From Oceanicoccus sp. KOV_DT_Chl (GTDB lineage Bacteria > Pseudomonadota > Gammaproteobacteria > Pseudomonadales > Dasaniaceae): a stretch of 64,000 nt of DNA. The notes under the pieces were generated by a model. That model did no database searches and was not told the DNA's origin. It worked only from the letters and a program-made list of their open reading frames with translations. The translations under genes were made by a program, and so were the position numbers. Each line of letters opens with the position of its first letter. Positions within the stretch are counted from its first letter, which is position 1. Where the stretch lies: the NCBI RefSeq assembly GCF_900120175.1, contig NZ_FQLF01000007.1:186001-250000 (forward strand), read 5' to 3'. This document shows positions 22,356 to 30,840 of the stretch, in pieces.

Positions 22356-22835
22356 TTAGTCGCAAAAAAGTTAAGTCTCTAACTTATCTCGACACGTTAC
22401 GTACTATTAGTGAAGACTGAAACTCTAAAACCGGTAATTTATCCCGAACAACAGTACGTCTGCGCGGGAAAGATGTGCTAAAGGATCTCGATTTTTGGCC
22501 ACGTAGCTACCACGGCCAATATAATCTGAAATCTTCATTAAAGTGCCAAAAGCGAACCTATGAAAAAAATATACATTAGAATGGACGTTATTTTTTGGAG
22601 GTTAGACTATCACTGCCCAATTATTTATAAAATAAACCCACCACCTTATTCCATGGACAGTTCTACTGAGAACGCGGACTATAAGAGTTAGCGTCGATGG
22701 AAACATTAGCGGTCGAACTGAAATGTAGCATCTTATTAGTAGTAGATGTTTACTGAAAGCTGTTCCTTTGAGCCAGATGGTTCATACCGGAACTTAAATT
22801 TTGACACGTAAAGGGTTTTGACTAAATCAAGCTGT
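22356..22835. other. 480-base gene-free region
   Basis: No convincing gene. A nested palindrome at 22496-22518 (TGGCC, GTAGCTAC, GGCCA) overlaps a perfect TATAAT at 22520-22525. This could be an operator-controlled promoter on the plus strand, but no product follows. The rest is AT-rich without pattern. Confidence 0.35.
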
Positions 22836-23767
22836 TCAAAAATTCAATTTGGCATTATGTAGATTGGTTTTTACTAATGTGCGTATCAGCTCTGCCAATT
22901 GCCTGTAAAAACTACGATTGGGAGAATTTATTCGCCATGCCAGAACATGAGTGCGATAAAGTTGCAACTTCTCCACCTTTCTGATGCTCAGGCCTTGTAG
23001 TTGGTGCACTTCAGAATTGATATAAAGCGCAGGTAGAAAAGTTATTCCCATCCTCATCATTACCATTTGACGCAAGGCGTCCAGACTGGTGCCCTCGTAA
23101 TCTCTGGCAATAGTAGCGCCCAACTCCCTACACAGAAACTCTATTTGGTGATAGCTACTATATTGTTCCTCTAACGTCAGTATATTCTGCCCGCCGAGAT
23201 GGTGGGTTTGATTTGTTTTAACTTAGCCAGTTGATGATCCTCAGGAAGAATGAGTTGAAGCGGCTCATGAAATAGCACCTCAGTCGTAAAGCGAGCGTTG
23301 TCGAAAGGCAGAGGAATCAGTACCAAGTCCAGTCGACCCTCCAATAGGTCGATTTCTAATGTCTTTGGCATATTTTCCCTGACATAGAGTTTCAGTGAGG
23401 AGTAGGCATCCTGTAGACCGGGCAAAATATGAGGTAGCAGGTAGGGGCCAACGGTAGGGGATACTCCGACACGGAATGTGCCTCCTGGCCCGCGATTGAT
23501 CATCGCCGCTTGATTAACCAATCCACGCATCTCCTCAATGACTTGCCTGGCATTAGCCAGCAAATCCCTACCTGCAGGCGTTAAGCTAGCCCCCCTGCGA
23601 CTGCGCTCAATCAAGGTTAGATTTAAGGTTTTTTCCAGGCTATAGATTTGAGCTGTCAGGGTCGGCTGACTGATATTCAGGCGCTCTGCAGCACCGCGGA
23701 AAGTCGTGGATTCTGCCAAGCAGACAAAGTATTCCAGCTGTTTAATTGTGGGGGTTGCCAGTGCCAT
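22836..23767 (-). CDS. OxyR-like LysR-family regulator with Ser at the peroxidatic position, one apparent frameshift
   Basis: The N-terminal winged helix (TIKQLEYFVCLAESTTFRGA, SQPTLTAQIYSLEKTLN) and effector domain resemble OxyR. The frame breaks at 23207-23209: one added A in AAA joins IKP to a frame continuing GGQNILTLEE. In E. coli OxyR the region after LLMLED has Cys199 and Cys208. Here the aligned segment after LTLEE reads QYSSYHQIEFLC: the second Cys is kept but the first is Ser (codon 23157-23159). The ending TSLDALRQMV and GITFLPAL is also OxyR-like. So peroxide sensing by the usual disulfide looks unlikely. An OxyR-type half-site lies just upstream. Total length is about 310 residues. 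Confidence 0.85.
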
Positions 23768-23803
23768 TTTAATGCCTGCTGCAAGAGAGATTATTCATGC
23801 GTG

Positions 23804-23818
23804 ATAGATATATGCTAT
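23804..23818. promoter_or_regulatory. OxyR-type operator half-site ATAG-N7-CTAT
   Basis: ATAG at 23804-23807, seven bases, CTAT at 23815-23818: an exact half of the OxyR consensus. A degenerate second half (ATTG-N7-TCTA-like) follows one turn later. It is about 40 bases upstream of the LysR gene start and faces the plus-strand short frame at 23908, a normal position for autoregulation and divergent activation. Confidence 0.6.
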
Positions 23819-23907
23819 CAATAAAATTGAATAATTTCTATTGAGCTATCACAGCTTGCTCTGCAAAGTAGACGATATCCAGATTTAAAGAAGATGAGGG
23901 AGCGGCC

Positions 23908-24000
23908 ATGGATAAAATGGCCAGAGGCGTTCAGAAGTTCCTGCGACAAGACTTTGCAGGTAAAGATCGCTTTGGTGTGCTGTTAGCGTGCTGGAGGTAA
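23908..24000 (+). pseudogene. 30-codon frame resembling the start of a beta-carbonic anhydrase
   Basis: A well-spaced GAGGGAGC ribosome site precedes ATG at 23908. The frame reads MDKMARGVQKFLRQDFAGKD and then stops at 23998. The beginning is like beta-carbonic anhydrases (a Met-Arg-Gly-Val-x-x-Phe pattern), but nothing of the zinc-binding region follows. It may be a truncated remnant or a true small protein controlled by the divergent regulator. Confidence 0.35.
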
Positions 24001-24125
24001 AGCATTATCAACCCATTGCCCAGCACTAATGTGCCCGAGTAATTTATTTAATACGTGTGTTAGACGAATGGCAAACAATAACTGATCATAATTTACTCAA
24101 TCACTTTTTACTTTGGAGGCTTCAC

Positions 24126-24995
24126 GTGGCCCAATCAATACTTGTAGTTGCAGACGAACAAGACAATTTATCGATCGAAAAAGCTCACAGTATTGCCTCT
24201 TCTCTAGACGTCAAATTAGAAGTCGTAAGCTTCCTGAGTGATCTGGATACCGTAGACGAATTGCAACGCAAGCAGGCTATCGAAACAGCTAAACAAACTC
24301 TGGACCAAGCCACTTCCAACATCTTTGGTGAACACGCACAAGTAACTTGCAATGTAATAGTTACTAATGACGTTGTGGATTGGATAATGAACGCTTGTAA
24401 GCAAAAGAAATTTGACTTTGTAGTAAAAACGGGGCATCGAACAGAAAGCCTTTTCCACACCCCGATGGATTGGCATCTGATGCGAAAACTTCCATGCCCC
24501 ATCCTTTTAGCCAGCAACCGTAAATGGAAGAGTAAACAAGTTATAGTGGCAGCCGTTGATCTGTCAAAGGAAGATAAGCAGACAACAGATTATAATAACA
24601 TTGTATTGAAGTGGGCTGTCCTTTTGTCCGATGTGTTTAATTGTGAAGCGCATATAGTCTATAGCATTCCGATTGCAAAGCCCCTATTAGAATTTGATGT
24701 TGTGGATAAAAGTGAAGTTAAAAAAAGAAAGCAACCCGAAGCAGAAAAACGCCTATCATCGCTAATGACGAATTCTGATTTAGGTGATGCTCATACTCAT
24801 ATCACTGCGGGCCCTCCGGATAAAACCATCCCTCATCTTGCTAATGAATTAAAAGCTGATTTAGTCATCATGGGCTGTGTTGGGCGAAAAGGACTGAAAG
24901 GTTTTCTATTCGGTAATGCCGCAGAAAATACCTTGCATAATTTGCGCACCGACATCCTCATTTGTAGAAGTCGTCGAGCCAAAATTAGAACATGA
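24126..24995 (+). CDS. Tandem universal stress protein (UspE-like)
   Basis: About 290 residues with two Usp domains. The second keeps the ATP-binding pattern G-2x-G-9x-G in GCVGRKGLKGFLFGNAAENTL; in the first domain the motif is degenerate. I prefer the GTG start at 24126, with GGAGG seven bases upstream, over an in-frame ATG-type start at 24057 that lacks one. It stands about 120 bases ahead of the Mrp-type operon in the same direction and may respond to the same ionic or energy stress. Confidence 0.85.
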   Translation: MAQSILVVADEQDNLSIEKAHSIASSLDVKLEVVSFLSDLDTVDELQRKQAIETAKQTLDQATSNIFGEHAQVTCNVIVTNDVVDWIMNACKQKKFDFVVKTGHRTESLFHTPMDWHLMRKLPCPILLASNRKWKSKQVIVAAVDLSKEDKQTTDYNNIVLKWAVLLSDVFNCEAHIVYSIPIAKPLLEFDVVDKSEVKKRKQPEAEKRLSSLMTNSDLGDAHTHITAGPPDKTIPHLANELKADLVIMGCVGRKGLKGFLFGNAAENTLHNLRTDILICRSRRAKIRT

Positions 24996-25117
24996 ATTTT
25001 AGCGTCATGACTTGCGAGCATTTATGAACACCCATAAAAAGCGCCTCCCCGAGGGCTTGGCGGGTCAAACACCCCCGCCGGCCATTTTAACATCAATAAC
25101 TAAGCCGGCCTTTAGCA

Positions 25118-25594
25118 ATGCATATCACTAAATGGGCAATATTACTTTCTATTTTCTGGTTGTTGCTTTCAGGCATGATAGAACCTTTATTGCTGAGCTT
25201 TGGTGCAGTATCAGTCGCTGTCGTACTTTTAATTTTGAAACGTATGGATGAAGTCGATCAAGAGCGGCAACAAATCGGTACTGGCCTTCGGCTTATTCGC
25301 TATCTTCCATGGCTAATAGTGCAAATTATCCGATCTAGCGTACAAGTAACAAAACTTATTTGGAGTTCATCAGGCAGTGTCTCGCCGAGCTTAGCAATAA
25401 TTAATGTAAAAAATATCCCCCTAAGCAGTCGCACACTATATGCAAATTCAATAACGTTGACTCCCGGTACATTAAGCGTGGATTTAGTAGGTGATGAGCT
25501 AACTGTTCATGCACTACAAAAATCGTCCATTGACGAGTTAGAGAGGGGAAAGATGGAAAAGAAAATTACAGCTATCTGGAAAGAAAATGACTAG
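25118..25594 (+). CDS. mrpE: Mrp-type cation/proton antiporter subunit E
   Basis: 158 residues: two N-terminal membrane helices, a third around residues 60-80, then the cytoplasmic MNHE domain with the family block YANSITLTPGTLSVDLVGDELTVHAL. It is the first gene of the nine-gene operon and overlaps mrpF by eight bases. In canonical Mrp operons E comes fifth; leading with E-F-G is the order of the MBH-type antiporter module. Confidence 0.9.
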   Translation: MHITKWAILLSIFWLLLSGMIEPLLLSFGAVSVAVVLLILKRMDEVDQERQQIGTGLRLIRYLPWLIVQIIRSSVQVTKLIWSSSGSVSPSLAIINVKNIPLSSRTLYANSITLTPGTLSVDLVGDELTVHALQKSSIDELERGKMEKKITAIWKEND

Positions 25595-25853
25595 CGTTTA
25601 TGCAGGCGTGTGTGTTGCTATTTTGGTCGTTATGGCTTTGGCCCTAGCAAGAGCCTTTAGTGCGCCAACGGTTTATGACCGCATACTTGGTGTCAATATG
25701 TTTGGCACAAAAACAGTGTTGTTTATCGCAGTTGTTGGTTATTTGATGGGGCGCCCAGATTTTCTTGATATTGCCATTGTTTATGCGCTGATCAACTTTA
25801 TAGGAATGGTCGCGGTACTTCGATTTTTAGAGCACACCGCACCGCTTGAGTAA
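25587..25853 (+). CDS. mrpF: Mrp-type antiporter subunit F
   Basis: 88 residues, three membrane helices, with the family segment RAFSAPTVYDRILGVNMFGTKT-VLFIA (residues about 22-48). The start lies inside the end of mrpE, indicating coupled translation. It forms the small-subunit bundle of the antiporter with E and G. Confidence 0.92.
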   Translation: MTSVYAGVCVAILVVMALALARAFSAPTVYDRILGVNMFGTKTVLFIAVVGYLMGRPDFLDIAIVYALINFIGMVAVLRFLEHTAPLE

Positions 25854-25876
25854 CAATTTTATTACAATGGATAGGT

Positions 25877-26197
25877 ATGTTTATCTTAGATATTGCTAGT
25901 GCTATCTTGCTAATTACAGGCGCGTTTTTTGGATTGAGTGGGGCGAGAGGCGTTTTCAAGTTCCCTGATTTCTTTACGCGCGTGCACGCTGCAAGCGTTA
26001 CAGACTCTATTGCCGCTATATTGATTATCGGCGGATTACTGCTGCAAACGTCTTTCGACTTAAACACTGCCAAGCTTTTTTTCATTCTGGTCTTTTTAAT
26101 GATTACTAGTCCAACCGCATCCCATGCACTGGCTATGTCAGCCCGCCATGGAGGCTTACTAACATTGGCCGAAGTGAAAGAAAAACAACAGGAGTAA
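25877..26197 (+). CDS. mrpG: Mrp-type antiporter subunit G
   Basis: 106 residues with three membrane helices. The signature FGLSGARGVFKFPDFFTRVHAAS is at about residues 18-40 and MITSPTASHALAMSAR near 75-90. It is nine bases from the next gene. Confidence 0.92.
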   Translation: MFILDIASAILLITGAFFGLSGARGVFKFPDFFTRVHAASVTDSIAAILIIGGLLLQTSFDLNTAKLFFILVFLMITSPTASHALAMSARHGGLLTLAEVKEKQQE

Positions 26198-26205
26198 CCG
26201 AGTTA

Positions 26206-27186
26206 ATGGGCGAGTTGATTAATTTAGTGCTGCTAGCAATGCTCGCACTTACCGCTTTGCGGATTATATTCTTAAAAGATTTATTTGCCGTGGTCATGCT
26301 GTTTGGCATCTATAGTTTTTTGTCGGCATTGATATTCGTAAATCTTGATGCCGTTGACGTCGCCTTTACAGAGGCGTCAGTTGGTGCCGGCATATCGACT
26401 GTCTTAATGCTGGGGACTCTGACGCTAACGGGCCAAAAAGAAAAACAAAATTCACACTCTTCGGTTTTACCGCTGTTGGTTGTATGTATCACCGGCGCAG
26501 CGCTGATATATGGCACTCTAGACATGCCTCCTTTTGGCCACCCGAACAACCCCGCGCATGAACATGTTGCCCCTCGCTATATTGAAGATTCGCCAAAAGA
26601 AGTTGGGCTACCCAATATGGTGACCTCCGTATTAGCCAGTTACCGGGGCTTTGATACGCTGGGTGAAACGGTTGTTGTGTTTGCTGCTCTAGTTGGTGTC
26701 CTCGCATTGCTGGGGGTTCGCAGAGAAGAAGAAAATGACCTATTTGAACCGGTCTTCAAAAGCCATTTCGTACTACACGTTATCGCCAAACTTATCATTC
26801 CACTGATAATTCTTTTCGCGCTCTATGTACAGTTTCATGGTGATTTTGGTCCGGGTGGTGGCTTCCAGGCAGGAGTGATTGCAGCTGCAGCGTTTATTTT
26901 ATACGCCCTTGTTTTTAGTTTACCCAATGCATTCGCCGTCATTGGCCCTAAGTTTTTGCAGTTTATGGCATCTTTTGGTGTTTTACTTTATGCCAGCGTT
27001 GGTTTTTACAGCATGTACAAAGGTGGGCAGTTTCTTGATTACAACAAGCTCGCAGTAGATCCTATCGCGGGTCAACACTACGGCATTATCATTATTGAGC
27101 TTGGGGTTGGCATTACGGTATTTGCTGTCATGCTGAATATTTTCTATGCCTTTAGTAGCCAAGTAGAGAGGTCAAGCGCTCAGTGA
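26206..27186 (+). CDS. Fused antiporter subunit: MrpA C-terminal (DUF4040/MbhD-E-like) plus MrpB domain
   Basis: 326 residues joining three pieces. Residues 1-75 match the DUF4040 piece found at the end of MrpA or as MbhD (LKDLFAVVMLFGIYSFLSAL, FTEASVGAGIS). About 80-175 is an MbhE-like piece with one helix (GFDTLGETVVVFAALVGVLALLG). About 185-320 is MrpB/MbhF (FHGDFGPGGGFQAGVI). The large NuoL-like part of MrpA is missing and no separate mrpA is nearby. The gene overlaps mrpC by four bases. Confidence 0.88.
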   Translation: MGELINLVLLAMLALTALRIIFLKDLFAVVMLFGIYSFLSALIFVNLDAVDVAFTEASVGAGISTVLMLGTLTLTGQKEKQNSHSSVLPLLVVCITGAALIYGTLDMPPFGHPNNPAHEHVAPRYIEDSPKEVGLPNMVTSVLASYRGFDTLGETVVVFAALVGVLALLGVRREEENDLFEPVFKSHFVLHVIAKLIIPLIILFALYVQFHGDFGPGGGFQAGVIAAAAFILYALVFSLPNAFAVIGPKFLQFMASFGVLLYASVGFYSMYKGGQFLDYNKLAVDPIAGQHYGIIIIELGVGITVFAVMLNIFYAFSSQVERSSAQ

Positions 27187-27539
27187 ACTTTATTCTTGAT
27201 TACTACAACTACTGGATCGTCGTATTTTTGATGATGACCGGTTTTTACATTGTTATATCTGCTAGCAATCTTGTTAAAACAATTGTTGGCCTGAATATCT
27301 TTCAAACGTCCGTATTCATGCTTTATATCTCAATGGGCAAAGTGAGTGGTGGTACAGCCCCCATTGTCGTAGAAGGCGCCACCCAATATTCAAACCCTCT
27401 GCCGCATGTACTCATACTTACCGCAATTGTTGTGGGTGTGGCGACAACGGCGGTGGGGCTTTCACTTATTATTAGGATCAAACGCGCTTATGGCACTGTT
27501 GACGAAAATGAATTTGAAAACAAGGATGACGCCATCTGA
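27183..27539 (+). CDS. mrpC: Mrp-type antiporter subunit C (NuoK-like)
   Basis: 118 residues, three membrane helices, NuoK-like; contains SASNLVKTIVGLNIFQTSV and PLPHVLILTAIVVGVATTAVGLSL. Overlaps its neighbours at both ends by one to four bases. Confidence 0.93.
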   Translation: MNFILDYYNYWIVVFLMMTGFYIVISASNLVKTIVGLNIFQTSVFMLYISMGKVSGGTAPIVVEGATQYSNPLPHVLILTAIVVGVATTAVGLSLIIRIKRAYGTVDENEFENKDDAI

Positions 27540-29056
27540 TGCTTGATCAAAACTTGGCTGTACTGCCTATTATTCTGCCCTTAATTGCAGCACCTATAAC
27601 ACTCATTCTAGGCCGCTCATTACTTGCATGGGGCTTCGCTACATTTATAAGTGCATGGGCCTGCGTTTTTTCCTGGCAGTTATTATCAGCAGCTCTAGCG
27701 AATGGCGTACTCAGTTATGCGGTTGGCGGCTGGCCTCCACCATGGGGGATCGAAATACGTGTCGACGCCGCCAATGCTTTTGTATTGTTAGCCGTGTCCG
27801 CACTTTCAACGCTGGTATTGCTCTATTCAAAAGACAGTATTGAAAAAGAAATCGACTCATCCAGGCACTCCTTGTATTACACGGCACATTTGCTTTGTCT
27901 TGCAGGCCTATCCGGGATTTTGTTGACAGGCGATGCCTTTAATCTTTTTGTTTTCCTGGAGATCTCTTCACTGGCAACCTATACCTTAGTTAGCTTGGGT
28001 CCTGATCGTCGTTGTTTAACAGCGGCATTTCGTTACCTGGTGATGGGGACCATTGGTGCCACCTTTATTTTGATTGGTGTGGGCATGCTCTACATGATGA
28101 CCGGCACCCTGAATATGCTCGACCTGGCGAGCAGAATCGACACCCAGGAAAGCAACCGCACTATCAACACTGGCTTGGCGTTTATCATGGTTGGCGTCAG
28201 TATTAAGCTTGCTTTATTCCCGTTACACATGTGGCTACCCTCTGCTTACACCCACGCACCGTCTGCCGTGACGGCATTTTTAGCAAGTACAGCTACCAAG
28301 GTAGCTGTATATGTGATGATTCGTTTTATCTTCACGGTATTCGGGGTGAATCATGTTTTCGAAGAAATGAGGATGGATTTGATTTTGATGGCGTTGGCTG
28401 TCGTTGCTATTTTCAAATGCTCATATATGGCAGCCGTGCAAAGTAACATTAAAACTTTGCTTGCCTATAGTAGTCTCGCTCAAATTGGTTACATGATTCT
28501 CGGCCTCAGCCTGGTCAGCGTAACAGGCCTGTTAGCAAGCCTTATTCATATATTCAATCACGCACTAATGAAAGGCGCTTTGTTTATGGCCGTGGGTGCG
28601 GTTTTTTATCGCGTGGGCTCCGTCGATATAAAAGCATTCAGGGGATTGGGGAAGCAGATGCCGCTCACCATGGCAGCATTTACGATTGCTGGCCTCAGTA
28701 TTATTGGTGTACCACTTACCGTTGGCTTTGTGAGTAAATGGTATTTGGTAAGCGCCGCTCTAGAGCAAAATAACTGGATTTTAGCGGCTTTAGTTCTGGC
28801 TGGCTCTCTGTTAGCTATAGTCTATATCGGCCGGGTTCTGGAAGCCGCCTATTTTCAAAAATTACCTGAATCCCAAGACCCGGCCAAGGTCAAAGAGGTA
28901 CCCTGGCTGATGCTTGCCCCAATGTGGTTGTTAGTGTTGGCAAATATTTATTTTGGTGTTGATACCAGCCTGACGACTGAAGCTGCTAGTGGCGCAGCTG
29001 AATGGCTTTTCCAGAACAGCGAAATAGCAACGGGCAAGCTGGAGGTGTCTCAATGA
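27539..29056 (+). CDS. mrpD: Mrp-type antiporter subunit D (first of three NuoL/M/N-like subunits)
   Basis: 505 residues, about 14 helices. Ion-path residues of the family are in place: the Glu in FNLFVFLEISSLATYTLV, Lys in SIKLALFPLHMWLPSAY and ATKVAVYVMIRF, and Lys/His in FNHALMKGALF. The closest match in arrangement is MrpD/MbhH. Its stop overlaps the next start as ATGA. Confidence 0.92.
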   Translation: MLDQNLAVLPIILPLIAAPITLILGRSLLAWGFATFISAWACVFSWQLLSAALANGVLSYAVGGWPPPWGIEIRVDAANAFVLLAVSALSTLVLLYSKDSIEKEIDSSRHSLYYTAHLLCLAGLSGILLTGDAFNLFVFLEISSLATYTLVSLGPDRRCLTAAFRYLVMGTIGATFILIGVGMLYMMTGTLNMLDLASRIDTQESNRTINTGLAFIMVGVSIKLALFPLHMWLPSAYTHAPSAVTAFLASTATKVAVYVMIRFIFTVFGVNHVFEEMRMDLILMALAVVAIFKCSYMAAVQSNIKTLLAYSSLAQIGYMILGLSLVSVTGLLASLIHIFNHALMKGALFMAVGAVFYRVGSVDIKAFRGLGKQMPLTMAAFTIAGLSIIGVPLTVGFVSKWYLVSAALEQNNWILAALVLAGSLLAIVYIGRVLEAAYFQKLPESQDPAKVKEVPWLMLAPMWLLVLANIYFGVDTSLTTEAASGAAEWLFQNSEIATGKLEVSQ

Positions 29057-30585
29057 ATCTGTGGCACGGAGTAGAACCTTCACAGCTGATTAGTCTCTCC
29101 ATTTTAGTGCCCTTGGTTGGCGCATTACTTGTTGTCGCTACCGGTAAAATACCGAACCTGAGAGAAGCCGTAACGTTAACAACGGCAACTATTTTGTTCA
29201 GTATTGTACTGGCCATCACCGACTACACCTTTCAGGGTGTTGAGTTGCGTTTAGAGCTTGTTGAGTTATTTCCAGGGCTTGGTATTAGCTTTGTCGTGGA
29301 GCCCCTTGGCGTACTTTTCGCTTTAGTAGCAAGCTTTTTGTGGATTGTTACCAGCATCTACGCTGTTGGTTACATGCGGGGTCACAACGAAGAGAACCAA
29401 ACACGCTTTTTCTGTTGCTTTGCGCTTGCGATAAGTTCCGTTATGGCAATTTCTTTCTCAGGCAACTTGCTTACATTGTTCATATTCTATGAAGTACTGA
29501 CGCTTTCGACTTACCCACTTGTTACGCACGCAGGGAACGACGCGGCTAAACAAGGCGGTCGAACGTATCTAGGTATATTACTCAGCACATCGATCGCTTT
29601 TTTACTCTTTGCGGTGCTGGGCACCTATAGCCTCGCGGGCACCCTGGATTTCCGTGCTGGTGGTATTTTTGATGACTCCCACAGCAACGTCGTACTAAGC
29701 GCTCTACTTGTTCTATTCTGCTATGGCATTGGTAAGGCTGCATTAATGCCATTTCACCGCTGGTTACCTGCCGCAATGGTTGCGCCGACGCCTGTGAGCG
29801 CGCTATTACATGCGGTAGCAGTGGTAAAGGCGGGGGTGTTTAGTCTCTTGAAAGTCGTTATCTATATTTTTGGCCTGGATGAACTTAAAGACCTCGCCAC
29901 AACAGATATCATGCTTTATATCGGAGCTACAACGATACTGCTGTCATCCTGTATAGCAATGACCAAAGATAACCTAAAAGCGCGTCTAGCGTACTCTACG
30001 ATTAGTCAGTTGAGCTATATTGTCGTCGGTGCACTCTTGGCGTCATCCATTGCCAGTGCCGGTGCGGCACTGCACATCGCAACACATGCTGTGGGAAAAA
30101 TCACTCTGTTCTTTTGTGCCGGTGCCATTATGGTTGCCAGCCATAAAAAAAATATCAGCGATATGGTTGGCCTGGGTAGGCAGATGCCGATCACTATGGC
30201 AGCTTTTGCGATCGGCGCGATTAGTATCATTGGCTTACCACCGATGGCTGGAACCTGGAGCAAATGGTATCTCACGATTGGTGCCTTAGAAGCTGATAAA
30301 TTATTAATTGTTGCAGTCTTAATGATCAGCTCACTGCTGAATATTGCTTATCTTCTACCCATTCCTGTCAAAGCGTTTTTCAATACCCAGGCCGGCGAAT
30401 CGAAATCCTGGACATGGGCTGACACCCAAGAGGCACCACTGCCAATGTTAATTGCCATTAGCGTAACGTCTATGTGTTGTATTGCGTTATTTTTCTATCC
30501 ACAGCCCTTGATCGACTTAATCAATCTGATCCCAGGCGTTTCGACCCATGTCGAGATTACTAACCCGTTAAAGGGAGAAAGCTAA
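29053..30585 (+). CDS. Second NuoL/M/N-like antiporter subunit of the operon
   Basis: About 510 residues. I chose ATG 29053, which overlaps the previous stop and has GGAGG ten bases upstream. Conserved sites: Glu in LLTLFIFYEVLTLSTYPLV, Lys in GIGKAALMPFHRWLPAAM, the pair Lys in VVKAGVFSLLK, and THAVGKITLFFC. It is a full-length antiporter module rather than a fragment. It may replace the missing NuoL-like half of MrpA. Confidence 0.88.
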   Translation: MNLWHGVEPSQLISLSILVPLVGALLVVATGKIPNLREAVTLTTATILFSIVLAITDYTFQGVELRLELVELFPGLGISFVVEPLGVLFALVASFLWIVTSIYAVGYMRGHNEENQTRFFCCFALAISSVMAISFSGNLLTLFIFYEVLTLSTYPLVTHAGNDAAKQGGRTYLGILLSTSIAFLLFAVLGTYSLAGTLDFRAGGIFDDSHSNVVLSALLVLFCYGIGKAALMPFHRWLPAAMVAPTPVSALLHAVAVVKAGVFSLLKVVIYIFGLDELKDLATTDIMLYIGATTILLSSCIAMTKDNLKARLAYSTISQLSYIVVGALLASSIASAGAALHIATHAVGKITLFFCAGAIMVASHKKNISDMVGLGRQMPITMAAFAIGAISIIGLPPMAGTWSKWYLTIGALEADKLLIVAVLMISSLLNIAYLLPIPVKAFFNTQAGESKSWTWADTQEAPLPMLIAISVTSMCCIALFFYPQPLIDLINLIPGVSTHVEITNPLKGES

Positions 30586-30840
30586 ATGGATAAACAGCAT
30601 GAACCCAGTGGCTTCTTCGACAAACCAGAAAACATTAGCAAAATGCTAAAGGTTTTCTACGTAATCTGTGGCCTATTGGTTGTCGCCGACTTTATTGTGC
30701 ATCGCCATATTTACCACGACTGGGAAAATATCCCGGCATTTTATGCCATTTATGGTTTTGTAGGCTGCGTTGTTTTGGTTTTAATCGCCAAGGAAATGCG
30801 CAAAGTGTTAATGCGTGGGGAAGATTACTACGATGAATAG
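30586..30840 (+). CDS. Small two-helix membrane protein of the antiporter operon
   Basis: 84 residues with two hydrophobic helices (about 24-42 and 52-70) and charged ends, closing in RGEDYYDE. It has no named domain that I recognise. It sits immediately after one antiporter subunit and overlaps the start of the next by eight bases, so it is almost certainly made with the complex and is a candidate accessory subunit. Confidence 0.8.
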   Translation: MDKQHEPSGFFDKPENISKMLKVFYVICGLLVVADFIVHRHIYHDWENIPAFYAIYGFVGCVVLVLIAKEMRKVLMRGEDYYDE

